Shown: positions 7,163-15,036 of the stretch, piece by piece | How the letters are laid out: each line of letters opens with the position of its first letter | Position numbering within the stretch: the stretch's first letter is position 1 | Assembly: GCF_003751505.1 (NCBI RefSeq) | Contig: NZ_RJVB01000001.1 | Span: 186,001 to 250,000 of the forward strand | Length of the DNA stretch: 64,000 nt | Reading direction: 5' to 3' | Source: Erwinia sp. JUb26 | GTDB lineage: Bacteria; Pseudomonadota; Gammaproteobacteria; Enterobacterales; Enterobacteriaceae | Position numbers and translations under genes: made by a program | The notes under the pieces: generated by a model | Seen by the model: only the letters and a program-made list of their open reading frames with translations | What the model was told of the DNA's origin: nothing | Databases searched by the model: none

Positions 7163-8063
7163 TTGTGCCGTCTTCGGCACAACACACTTCCCGCAGGCAG
7201 TCGCGCAGCCAATAGTGTGCACGATCGCCGTCCATTCGCGGATGCCAGATCATCGATATTTTCATGGTCAGCGGCGTGAGTGGAAGAGGCCGGGTGACAG
7301 TGCCCTGGCGTAGATTCTGCGTATAACGAGACGGTACGGTGGCAATCAAATCCGTTCCTCGCGCCAGCGCAATCGCGGCGGAAAAACCGTCAACAATAGC
7401 GATAATATCCCGTTCAAGGCCCAGCGCCGCCAGCGCCTCATCCGCTCTTCCTTTCAGCTCACCGCTGCGCCCTGTCAGGATGTGTTCGCCTGCGGCATAG
7501 CGCGCCACGGTCAGCGGACCGTCCGCCAGGGGATGTCCTTCACGCACCACCGCAATTAACCGATCCTCAAACAGCAGGCGCGTGCGCAGTTCCGGCCCGG
7601 CTTCGGCGTCTACTACGCCGGTGACCAGATCCACGCTGCCGTCACGCAGCGTCTGGCTGCTGCGGGTCAGTTTGGGCACGAAACGCAAACGTACCCCGGG
7701 CGCATCCCGCCGCACGCGGGCAACCAGCGCCGGGCCAAAGTTTTCCACGAAGCCATCACGGGTTTGCAGGGTGAAAATGCGATCCAACTTCGCCAGATCC
7801 AGCGCCGCCGCCGGGCTCAGCGCCGCTTCCGCCTCATCGACCAGTCGGGCGACGGGCTGGTTCAGTTCCAGCGCGCGCGGCGTTGGCACCAGCCCGCGTC
7901 CGGCGCGCACCAGCAGCGGATCGCCGGTCACCTGCCGCAGACGTGCCAGCGAGCGGCTCATGGCCGAGGGGCTGAGCTGTAAACGGCGTGCGGCGCCAGC
8001 CACGCTGCCTTCGCTCAGCAGCGCGTTAAGGGTAAAGAGGAGGTTCAGATCGGGTTTGCTCAT
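7143..8063 (-). CDS. LysR-family transcriptional regulator
   Basis: A 306-aa LysR protein. The N-terminal winged helix spans about residues 1-65 (GSVAGAARRLQLSPSAMSRS is the recognition region); a LysR substrate-binding domain follows from about residue 90. It is divergent from an MFS transporter gene, the usual layout of a LysR regulator and its target; the 126-base space holds an 8-bp inverted repeat. Its 3' end overlaps a remnant of cbl on the other strand, and the end of a second, broken copy of this gene lies at 4078-4172. The likely role is control of the divergent efflux pump; the inducer is unknown. Confidence 0.88.
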   Translation of the reverse strand: MSKPDLNLLFTLNALLSEGSVAGAARRLQLSPSAMSRSLARLRQVTGDPLLVRAGRGLVPTPRALELNQPVARLVDEAEAALSPAAALDLAKLDRIFTLQTRDGFVENFGPALVARVRRDAPGVRLRFVPKLTRSSQTLRDGSVDLVTGVVDAEAGPELRTRLLFEDRLIAVVREGHPLADGPLTVARYAAGEHILTGRSGELKGRADEALAALGLERDIIAIVDGFSAAIALARGTDLIATVPSRYTQNLRQGTVTRPLPLTPLTMKISMIWHPRMDGDRAHYWLRDCLREVCCAEDGTIKSERR

Positions 8064-8101
8064 CCCCTGATGTTAGCACAGTGAATGAGTGAGGTGGCGC
8101 C

Positions 8102-8133
8102 AGATGCACTAATATCCTGCAATTCGTGCATCT
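8102..8133. promoter_or_regulatory. Inverted repeat in the lysR/MFS divergent promoter (probable operator)
   Basis: Perfect 8-bp arms AGATGCAC and GTGCATCT separated by 16 bases, placed between the divergent start codons at 8063 and 8190. Size and position fit a LysR-type operator, although the spacing is longer than the classical T-N11-A box. Confidence 0.5.
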
Positions 8134-8189
8134 TCCGCCTTGTCACTCATGGGCGTAGGCTGCGGGTAAATCACCAGGGAGCTGCAACC

Positions 8190-9509
8190 ATGAGCCAAAC
8201 CACTTATCACGCTTCGCAACCGTCATCCGCCGCGCTTTGCGCACTGGCGTTCACCACCATGCTCTCTTCCATGAGCAGCAGCATTGCCAATATCGGGCTG
8301 CCCACTCTTGCCGCGTTTTTTCATGCCTCTTTTCCCCAAATCCAGTGGGTGGTGCTGGCGTACTTGCTGGCGGTTACCGGTTCGGTGCTGGTAATGGGCT
8401 GGTTGGGGGATCGCTTTGGCCGCGAGAGATTATTGGCCGCCGGCGTACTGTTATTCACTTTTGCCTCGCTTGGCTGCGGGCTGGCGAACCATATCGGCTG
8501 GCTGATCGCCGCGCGCGTGGTCCAGGGGCTGGGCGGGGCGATAATGCTGGTCAACAGTCTGGCGCTGGTGGTGCAGGTGGTTCCGCCCGATCGCAGTGGG
8601 CGGGCGATGGGCGTGATGGGTTCACTCTCAGCGCTCGGCACGGCGATGGGGCCCGCGCTTGGCGGCCTGCTGGTGACGGCGATGGGCTGGCGGGCGCTGT
8701 TTTTCATTAATCTGCTTCCCGGCCTGCTGCTGTGGCTGTTGATACGGCACAGTCTGCTGTCGACGCACCCGGCTTCATCAGTGCACTCGGCGAAGTCACA
8801 GGCAGCGCCCGTTACCGCAGAGCGAGCGGAAACCGTATCCACCGCAAGGACCAACGCTGCATCAGCCTCACCCGCGAATGCGTTACGCGCTAAGGTAAGC
8901 GACCTCCTCCGTCAGCGGGCGCTGATGGGTGGGCTGCTGCTCAGTCTGGTTGTGGCGGCGGTGATGATGACCACGCTGGTGGTCGGGCCGTTTTATCTTG
9001 CCGGCGGCCTGCATCTCAGCCCGCGTCAGAGCGGTATGCTGATGGCATTGGGTCCGCTGGTGGCTGCCATCACCGGGTTTCCCGCCGGGCAGTGGGTCGA
9101 TCGCATCGGCTCCTCCCGTGCAACGTTATTCAGCCTGCTGGTGATGGCACTGGGATGCGGATTGCTGTCAGAGCTACCGCAGGCGCTGGGGCGCAGTGGC
9201 TATGCCATCGGATTAATGCTGCTGACCGCAGGATATGCTTTATTTCAGGCGGCAAATAACACCGCGCTGCTGAAACGGGCCGATCCGGCGCGGCGCGGGC
9301 GGATTTCCGGCATGCTGAACTTCAGCCGTAACCTGGGTTTTATCAGCGGAGCGGGGTTGATGGCAGCCATTTATTCCGCAGCGGGGCGGGACCTTTCGCC
9401 CATGCACGCGGCATCACACGGCCTGAGCATCACTTTTGGTCTGGCTGCCGGGATGATAGTGCTGGCGTTGATCGCTGTCCGGCCATGGCGAAATCCCCCT
9501 ACGGCATAA
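8190..9509 (+). CDS. MFS transporter, probable multidrug/metabolite efflux (DHA type)
   Basis: A 439-aa hydrophobic protein with the major facilitator pattern. Motif A appears as GWLGDRFGRERLL after the second membrane helix, and a hydrophilic Ala/Ser/Thr-rich loop of about 45 residues lies in the middle (about residues 190-235). The open frame extends upstream to 8085, but ATG 8190 is preceded by AGGGAG and begins right before the first membrane helix. It is divergent from a LysR regulator, consistent with inducible proton-driven export of small molecules across the inner membrane. The substrate cannot be predicted. Confidence 0.87.
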   Translation: MSQTTYHASQPSSAALCALAFTTMLSSMSSSIANIGLPTLAAFFHASFPQIQWVVLAYLLAVTGSVLVMGWLGDRFGRERLLAAGVLLFTFASLGCGLANHIGWLIAARVVQGLGGAIMLVNSLALVVQVVPPDRSGRAMGVMGSLSALGTAMGPALGGLLVTAMGWRALFFINLLPGLLLWLLIRHSLLSTHPASSVHSAKSQAAPVTAERAETVSTARTNAASASPANALRAKVSDLLRQRALMGGLLLSLVVAAVMMTTLVVGPFYLAGGLHLSPRQSGMLMALGPLVAAITGFPAGQWVDRIGSSRATLFSLLVMALGCGLLSELPQALGRSGYAIGLMLLTAGYALFQAANNTALLKRADPARRGRISGMLNFSRNLGFISGAGLMAAIYSAAGRDLSPMHAASHGLSITFGLAAGMIVLALIAVRPWRNPPTA

Positions 9510-9631
9510 AATTTCGTTTCGCCCCGGAAAACCCTTTTCCTGGCGCATCCCCCCGCCGCATAGCGCAGCATGCATCGTCTGCTCTCCGCTACATTGGATA
9601 CAGAGGATCGATAACCTATTCAGGAGTTGCT

Positions 9632-11089
9632 ATGTTTGCATCACGTTTACGGGACGCCACCCTGCTGCGCCAGCAGGCGTTTTATGCCGGAGCCTGGCAG
9701 GGTGCCATCAACGGTGAAACGCTGCCGGTCATTAACCCGTCCAGCGGCGAAGTGCTGTGTACCATTCCGGCACTGGGTGCCGAAGAAACGCAGCAGGCGA
9801 TTGATTATGCGGAAGCGGCCCGCAAAAGCTGGGGAAAAACGACCAACGCCTCCCGCGCGCTGCTGCTGGAAAAATGGCACCAGCTGATCCTCGATAACGC
9901 CGACGACCTGGCGGCGATCATGACCGCAGAGCAGGGTAAGCCGCTGGCGGAAGCCAAAGGTGAAGTGCTGTACGGTGCCGGCTTCGTGAAATGGTTTGCC
10001 GAAGAGGCGCGCCGCATTTATGGCGACACCATTCCGGCACCGAGCGAAGATCGCCGCATCCTGGTGCTTAAGCAGCCGGTAGGCGTGGCGGCGGCCATCA
10101 CCCCGTGGAACTTCCCGATTGCGATGATCACCCGCAAGGTCGCTCCGGCGCTGGCGGCGGGCTGCCCGATTATCGTTAAGCCTTCCGAACTGACGCCGCT
10201 GTCCGCGCTGGCGCTGATTGAACTGGCGCAGCGTGCCGGTATTCCGGCGGGCGTGCTGCAGGTGGTCACCGGCCTGCCGAAAGAGATCGGTGAAACCCTG
10301 ACCGGCAGCCGCACGGTGCGCAAAATCTCCTTTACCGGCTCCACCCGCGTGGGCCAGCTGCTGATGCAGCAAAGCGCCGACAGCATCAAGCGCCTCAGCC
10401 TGGAGCTGGGCGGCAACGCGCCGCTGATTGTCTTTGACGATGCCGACCTCGATATCGCCATCAGCGGCATTATGATCAGCAAATTCCGCAACGCCGGTCA
10501 GACCTGCGTCTGTGCCAACCGCATTCTGGTGCAGCGCGGCATCTATCCGCAGGTGGTCGAGCGCCTGCTGGCCGAGGTGGCGAAGCTGAAGGTCGGCGAC
10601 GGCTTTGCCGACGGTAGTACCATCGGTCCGCTTATCAATGCGGCGGCGGTGGCTAAAGTGAATGCCCATATTTCCGATGCCGAACGCCTCGGCGCGACGG
10701 TGCTGACCGGCGGCGTCAGCAGCGGTGAGGGCACCTTCGTTGCGCCAACGGTGCTTGGCGATGTGACCAGCGAAATGCGCATTGCCCATGAGGAAACATT
10801 TGGTCCGGTCGCGCCGCTGTTTATTTTTGATACGGAAGAGGAAGCAATTAATATGGCGAACGATACGCCATTTGGTCTGGGTGCTTACTTCTTCACCGAA
10901 AATATACGCCGTGCGTGGCGAGTCGGCGAAGCGCTGGAATTCGGTATGGTCGGATTTAATACAGGTTCAGTCTCGCTGGAGGTCGCGCCGTTCGGCGGCA
11001 TTAAACTCTCAGGAATAGGCCGCGAAGGCTCCCGCTACGGTATTGAAGAATATCTGGAGTCCAAGGCATTCCATTTCGGCAGCTTGTAA
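9632..11089 (+). CDS. gabD: NAD(P)-dependent succinate-semialdehyde dehydrogenase
   Basis: A 485-aa aldehyde dehydrogenase. The catalytic Cys292 lies in GQTCVCANR, the signature context of succinate-semialdehyde dehydrogenases with a second Cys two residues on; the general base Glu is in LELGGNAP and the PWNFP cofactor stretch is present. GabD-type enzymes oxidise succinate semialdehyde to succinate, the last step of GABA use. ATG 9632 (AGGAG upstream) is chosen over the ORF's earliest start. A strong terminator follows, so it is a separate transcript from the cluster starting at 11479, yet with the GabT-like enzyme at 24627 it completes a GABA-to-succinate route. Confidence 0.9.
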   Translation: MFASRLRDATLLRQQAFYAGAWQGAINGETLPVINPSSGEVLCTIPALGAEETQQAIDYAEAARKSWGKTTNASRALLLEKWHQLILDNADDLAAIMTAEQGKPLAEAKGEVLYGAGFVKWFAEEARRIYGDTIPAPSEDRRILVLKQPVGVAAAITPWNFPIAMITRKVAPALAAGCPIIVKPSELTPLSALALIELAQRAGIPAGVLQVVTGLPKEIGETLTGSRTVRKISFTGSTRVGQLLMQQSADSIKRLSLELGGNAPLIVFDDADLDIAISGIMISKFRNAGQTCVCANRILVQRGIYPQVVERLLAEVAKLKVGDGFADGSTIGPLINAAAVAKVNAHISDAERLGATVLTGGVSSGEGTFVAPTVLGDVTSEMRIAHEETFGPVAPLFIFDTEEEAINMANDTPFGLGAYFFTENIRRAWRVGEALEFGMVGFNTGSVSLEVAPFGGIKLSGIGREGSRYGIEEYLESKAFHFGSL

Positions 11090-11114
11090 ATACTTTTTTT
11101 TTAATTCTTCGACG

Positions 11115-11147
11115 AAGCCCGCACCCCAAAATGGTGCGGGCTTTTTT
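11115..11147 (+). terminator. Rho-independent terminator after succinate-semialdehyde dehydrogenase
   Basis: Perfect 11-bp stem AAGCCCGCACC/GGTGCGGGCTT with a 7-base loop, running into a T-rich tract. A textbook intrinsic terminator 25 bases after the stop codon. Confidence 0.92.
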
Positions 11148-11150
11148 ATT

Positions 11151-11166
11151 TGTGATGGCTATCACT
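11151..11166 (+). promoter_or_regulatory. CRP-like binding site upstream of the catabolic cluster
   Basis: TGTGA-TGGCTA-TCACT matches 9 of 10 core bases of the CRP consensus TGTGA-N6-TCACA. A second, weaker match (TGTGA-TGAAAA-TCATC) lies at 11244-11259. Both are upstream of the sigma-54-like promoter at 11356. Confidence 0.5.
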
Positions 11167-11219
11167 TAATCAAAATCAATATTGGCATTGCTCTTCCCTG
11201 GTGCAGTTTTAGTACCAGA

Positions 11220-11236
11220 ATCACCATCGTGGTGCG
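11220..11236 (+). promoter_or_regulatory. NtrC-like enhancer site of the catabolic cluster
   Basis: ATCACC-N5-GGTGCG matches 9 of 12 informative bases of the NtrC consensus and contains a perfect CACC...GGTG dyad. A GGTGCA half-site lies at 11200-11205. The distance to the sigma-54-like promoter at 11356 is about 130 bases. Confidence 0.5.
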
Positions 11237-11355
11237 TTCATTTTGTGATGAAAATCATCTATTTAAATAGTCGGTTTAACTGTAAAAAATACCCCCCTAT
11301 TACGGCACAAAATTTTTCTGACGTCTGTTTTACGCATTTTTATTTTTTAGCTGAC

Positions 11356-11371
11356 TGGCATACTTTCTGCA
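11356..11371 (+). promoter_or_regulatory. Sigma-54-like promoter of the catabolic cluster
   Basis: TGGCATACTTTCTGCA carries the essential GG and GC dinucleotides at exactly the -24/-12 spacing and differs from TGGCACG-N4-TTGCA at three of twelve positions. It is about 108 bases upstream of the first gene at 11479. With the NtrC-like site this suggests nitrogen-limited expression of the cluster. No other gene is visible in the 389-base gap 11090-11478. Confidence 0.65.
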
Positions 11372-11478
11372 TTACTTAATACAAAGGCGAATAACCAAAG
11401 CCGAAAACGTTGTTAGTCAGCCAGCCAGATAAGGCGCCGATAAATAATCGTCCGGCCCGGTCTGAATAAGGATCCAAC

Positions 11479-12948
11479 ATGCTCAGTTTTGACCCGGAAA
11501 AAATAGCATTACCCGCAGGGCACTACATTAACGGCCAGCATCAGGCCGGAGAAGGCACTGCGCTGCAGGTGAATCGTCCTTCCGACGGCCTGCCTGCCGG
11601 GCAGCTGTTTGAAGCCGACGCGCAGAAGGTGGACGAAGCGGTCAGCATTGCGGATCGCTCGGTACGCGAAAGCGGCTGGGCCAGCTGCCCGCCGCGCCAG
11701 CGCGGTGCGGTACTGCGCCGCTGGGCTGACCTGATTGCTAATGATACCCAGCTGGCGCAGCTGGAGTCGCTGGGATCGACCCGCCCGATTAGCGACGTGG
11801 TTAATCATGAAATTCCGTTTACCGCCGAAGCTATCCGCTTCTACGCCGAGTGCGCGGATAAATACAGCGGCGATGTGCTGCCGACCCGTGATGCCAGCCT
11901 CGGCATGCTGGTGCCGGAGCCTTACGGCGTGATCGGCGCGATCACCCCGTGGAACTTCCCGCTGTCGATGGCCTCCTGGAAATGTGGTCCCGCGCTGGCA
12001 GCAGGAAATGCCGTGGTGCTGAAGCCTTCCGAGCTGACGCCGTTCTCGACCGTACGTATGGCCGAGCTGGCCATCCAGGCCGGTCTGCCCGCCGGTGTGC
12101 TGAATATCGTGCAGGGCGGTGGCGCCGTCACCGGCAGCGCACTGGTGGCCCATCCGCTGGTGCGCAAAGTCTCCTTTACCGGCTCGACCGCCACTGGCGC
12201 ACGCATTATGAGCGACGCCGCGTTTAACGGCATGAAGCCGGTGACCCTCGAGCTGGGCGGTAAAAGCCCGCAGCTGGTGTTTGATGACGCGGGCGATATT
12301 GAAGAAGTGGCCGGACGCATTCTACGCGGCTTTACCGCCAACGGCGGCCAGGCCTGCGTCGCCGGCACCCGTCTTATCGTCCAGCGCGGCATCGCTGATG
12401 CACTGATCGCCAAGCTGATCGAGCTGTGCCAGTGCTTCCGTCCGGGCGTGACCTGGGATGAGAACAGCCGATATGCGCCGATGATTGATGCGCGCCAGGC
12501 GGCGAAAGTGGCCTCGGTGGTCAGCAGCGCGCGGCAGCAGGGCGCGGAGGTGCTGGTGGGCGGCGAGCGTTTTGCCGACACCGGTGAAGGCTATTTCTGG
12601 CAGCCGACGCTGCTCAGTGTCGTCAGCAACGACAACCCGGCGGTGCAGGAAGAGATCTTCGGACCGGTGCTGACCGTGCAGATCTTCGACGACGAAGCCG
12701 AAGGCCTGGCGCTGGCGTCGCATGCCACCTACGGACTCTGTGCCGGGGTACATACCAAAAATCTCGACCGCGCCCTGCGCGCGATGCGCGGTATCGCCGC
12801 CGGAACGGTGTGGATCAACCGCTACGGTCGCTCCGGCGATTTTATTATCCCAACCGGGGGCTTCCACGGCTCCGGCATCGGCAAGGATTTAGGTCGCCAG
12901 GCGTTTGAAGCCTGCCAGCGCTACAAAAGCGTGCTGATCGACTTCTGA
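11479..12948 (+). CDS. Aldehyde dehydrogenase family protein (aminoaldehyde-type)
   Basis: A 489-aa NAD(P)-dependent aldehyde dehydrogenase. Catalytic Cys293 is in GGQACVAGTR, the general base in LELGGKSPQ, and the PWNFP and PSELTP cofactor stretches are present. It resembles betaine-aldehyde and gamma-glutamyl-gamma-aminobutyraldehyde dehydrogenases more than SSADH. ATG 11479 follows AAGGA. First gene of a long same-strand cluster, it would oxidise the aldehyde made by one of the two downstream flavoenzymes. Expression is probably from the sigma-54-like promoter at 11356. An aminoaldehyde or acyl-aminoaldehyde substrate is an inference from context. Confidence 0.87.
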   Translation: MLSFDPEKIALPAGHYINGQHQAGEGTALQVNRPSDGLPAGQLFEADAQKVDEAVSIADRSVRESGWASCPPRQRGAVLRRWADLIANDTQLAQLESLGSTRPISDVVNHEIPFTAEAIRFYAECADKYSGDVLPTRDASLGMLVPEPYGVIGAITPWNFPLSMASWKCGPALAAGNAVVLKPSELTPFSTVRMAELAIQAGLPAGVLNIVQGGGAVTGSALVAHPLVRKVSFTGSTATGARIMSDAAFNGMKPVTLELGGKSPQLVFDDAGDIEEVAGRILRGFTANGGQACVAGTRLIVQRGIADALIAKLIELCQCFRPGVTWDENSRYAPMIDARQAAKVASVVSSARQQGAEVLVGGERFADTGEGYFWQPTLLSVVSNDNPAVQEEIFGPVLTVQIFDDEAEGLALASHATYGLCAGVHTKNLDRALRAMRGIAAGTVWINRYGRSGDFIIPTGGFHGSGIGKDLGRQAFEACQRYKSVLIDF

Positions 12949-12987
12949 AACCCTTAACTCAACACCGAACTCTGAAGAGGTAGCGTA

Positions 12988-13656
12988 ATGGCTGTGTTCA
13001 AACCGAAATTTATCACCTTCGACTGCTACGGCACGCTGATCAACTTCGATATGGCCGGTGCTGCTGCCGCCATCTTCGCGGATCGCATCAGTCCTGAGCG
13101 GATGAGGGCGTTTACCGACGACTTCTCATCCTACCGTCAGGATGAAGTGCTGGGCGCGTTTAAGCTCTATCCGCTGGTGGTGGCCAACGCACTGTACCGC
13201 ACCGCAAACAAATGGAGCGTGGAATGTACGCAGGCCGACTGCGACGCAGTGATGAAAGCCTGTGCCACGTGGGGGCCGCATCCGGACGTCCCGGCCGGTC
13301 TGGCGAAAGTGGCGGAAGAATTCCCGCTGGTACTGCTGACTAACTCCACCAATGAACTGATTAAAAACCACATCCCGCGCCTGGGTGCACCGATCCATAT
13401 GACCATCACGGCGGAAGAAGCCGGTGCCTATAAGCCGCAGATGAAGGGCTTCGAGTACATGCTTAACAAGCTGAACTGCGGGCCGGAAGAGATCCTGCAC
13501 GTCTCCAGCAGCCTGCGCTATGACCTGATGACCGCGTATGACCTGGGCATCAAACATAAAGTGTATGTGAACCGCGGGCACGGCCCGGGCAACCCGGCCT
13601 ATGAATACACCGAAATTAGCGGTATTGACGGTCTTCCGGGCGTTGTAGGGCTGTAA
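12988..13656 (+). CDS. HAD superfamily hydrolase, haloacid dehalogenase type II-like
   Basis: A 222-aa cytosolic HAD protein. The nucleophile is Asp12 in FDCYGTLINFD; motif II is LLTNSTN (mid-protein), and the motif III lysine is in AGAYKPQ. Length and the LYPLVVANALYR cap segment fit the L-2-haloacid dehalogenase subgroup. True dehalogenation is not implied: many relatives are phosphatases or have unknown roles. It lies 39 bases after the aldehyde dehydrogenase and 19 bases before a flavoenzyme gene, so it belongs to the same transcript. Its role in the pathway is unclear. Confidence 0.85.
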   Translation: MAVFKPKFITFDCYGTLINFDMAGAAAAIFADRISPERMRAFTDDFSSYRQDEVLGAFKLYPLVVANALYRTANKWSVECTQADCDAVMKACATWGPHPDVPAGLAKVAEEFPLVLLTNSTNELIKNHIPRLGAPIHMTITAEEAGAYKPQMKGFEYMLNKLNCGPEEILHVSSSLRYDLMTAYDLGIKHKVYVNRGHGPGNPAYEYTEISGIDGLPGVVGL

Positions 13657-13675
13657 GGGCACAGAGGAACAGGCG

Positions 13676-14953
13676 ATGAAACTGGAATCATTCTGGCAGG
13701 CAACGGCACCCGAGTTTACCGGTGCTGCAACCGGCGATTTACCGGCCACGGCCGATGTGGTGGTGATCGGTGGCGGCTTTACCGGCATCTCCGCTGCGCT
13801 GAATCTGGCACGCAGCGGTGTCAACGTGGTGGTGCTGGAAGCGGGGCAGGTGATGAGCCAGGCCTCGGGCCGCAACGGCGGCCACTGCAATACCGGCGTA
13901 GCGCAGAACTTCTCTGCGCTGGTGGCAAGCCAGGGCGTTGAGCAGGCAACCCGCTATTATCGTGCCTTTGCCGACGCGGTGGACTATGTGCAGCGCGTGG
14001 TGGCCGACGAGCAGATCGACTGCGACTTCCGCCGCTGCGGCAAGCTGAAGCTGGCGAGTAAAGCGTCGCATTTGCCGTCGCTGGTGGCCGCCTGCGAGAT
14101 GATGAAGCGCCATGTTGACCCGGATGTGGAAATTCTCAGCCGCGAAGATGTACAGCGCGAGATCGATTCACCGAACTTTCACGGCGGCCTGCTCCAGCAG
14201 CACGGCGGTCAGATGCATATGGGTAAATTCGGCGTCGGCCTGGCGGAAGCCGCCGCGCGCGCCGGGGCAGCGATTTATTCGCATACCGCGGTCACCGGAC
14301 TGACCCGTCTTAACGGCTATCGCCACCGTGTCAGCACCGCAAAAGGCGACATTGTGGCGGAAAAAGTGCTGATGGCGACCGGCTGTTCCAATATCGGCCC
14401 GTTTGAGTGGTTCCAGCGCCGCATTATTCCGGTGGGCAGTTTCGTCGTGGTGACTGCCCCACTGGAAGAACGCGTACTGAACCGTCTGCTGCCGGGCGAT
14501 CGTACCTATGTGACCTCACTGAACCTGGGCAACTACATGCGCACCACCGCCGATCGTCGCCTGGTGTTCGGTGGCCGGGCACGCTTCGCCATCAGCAGTC
14601 CGACCTCCGATGCCCGCAGCGGTGACGTGCTGAAGGCCAGCATGCAGAAAATGTTTCCTTCCCTCGGTCATGTGCCGATCGACTACTGCTGGGGTGGGCT
14701 GGTGGATATGACCGCCGACCGCCTGCCGCACGCGGGAGAGCACGAAGGGGTGTTCTACTCGCTGGGCTACAGCGGTCACGGTACGCAAATGTCGGTGTGG
14801 ATGGGGCGGGTGATGGCCGACCTGGTCGCAGAAAAGGCCAACAACAATCCGTGGCAGCGCAGCAGCTGGCCCGCGGTTCCCGGCTACTTTGGGAAACCGT
14901 GGTTCCTGCCGGTAGCGGGCCTGTATTACAAGGCTAAGGATCGGCTCTCCTGA
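13676..14953 (+). CDS. FAD-dependent oxidoreductase, DAO/PuuB-like
   Basis: A 425-aa D-amino-acid-oxidase-fold flavoenzyme. The dinucleotide motif VVVIGGGFTGISAA begins near residue 24 and is followed by the FAD ribose-binding acidic residue in VVLEAG. The ASGRNGGHCNTG stretch and the C-terminal GYSGHGTQMS flavin-binding segment are typical of gamma-glutamylputrescine oxidase and related amine oxidases. Such enzymes oxidise secondary or primary amines to an imine that hydrolyses to an aldehyde plus ammonia. The preceding aldehyde dehydrogenase supports an amine-oxidase role. The substrate is not determined; it could be an N-substituted amino acid rather than a polyamine. Confidence 0.87.
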   Translation: MKLESFWQATAPEFTGAATGDLPATADVVVIGGGFTGISAALNLARSGVNVVVLEAGQVMSQASGRNGGHCNTGVAQNFSALVASQGVEQATRYYRAFADAVDYVQRVVADEQIDCDFRRCGKLKLASKASHLPSLVAACEMMKRHVDPDVEILSREDVQREIDSPNFHGGLLQQHGGQMHMGKFGVGLAEAAARAGAAIYSHTAVTGLTRLNGYRHRVSTAKGDIVAEKVLMATGCSNIGPFEWFQRRIIPVGSFVVVTAPLEERVLNRLLPGDRTYVTSLNLGNYMRTTADRRLVFGGRARFAISSPTSDARSGDVLKASMQKMFPSLGHVPIDYCWGGLVDMTADRLPHAGEHEGVFYSLGYSGHGTQMSVWMGRVMADLVAEKANNNPWQRSSWPAVPGYFGKPWFLPVAGLYYKAKDRLS

Positions 14954-15036
14954 TGACCGTCCGCTTCGGGCCGCGCAGTGCCGCCACCCGAAATAGACAG
15001 GTTATCGTAGATTAACAACGCTTTAGGGGTGTACTG

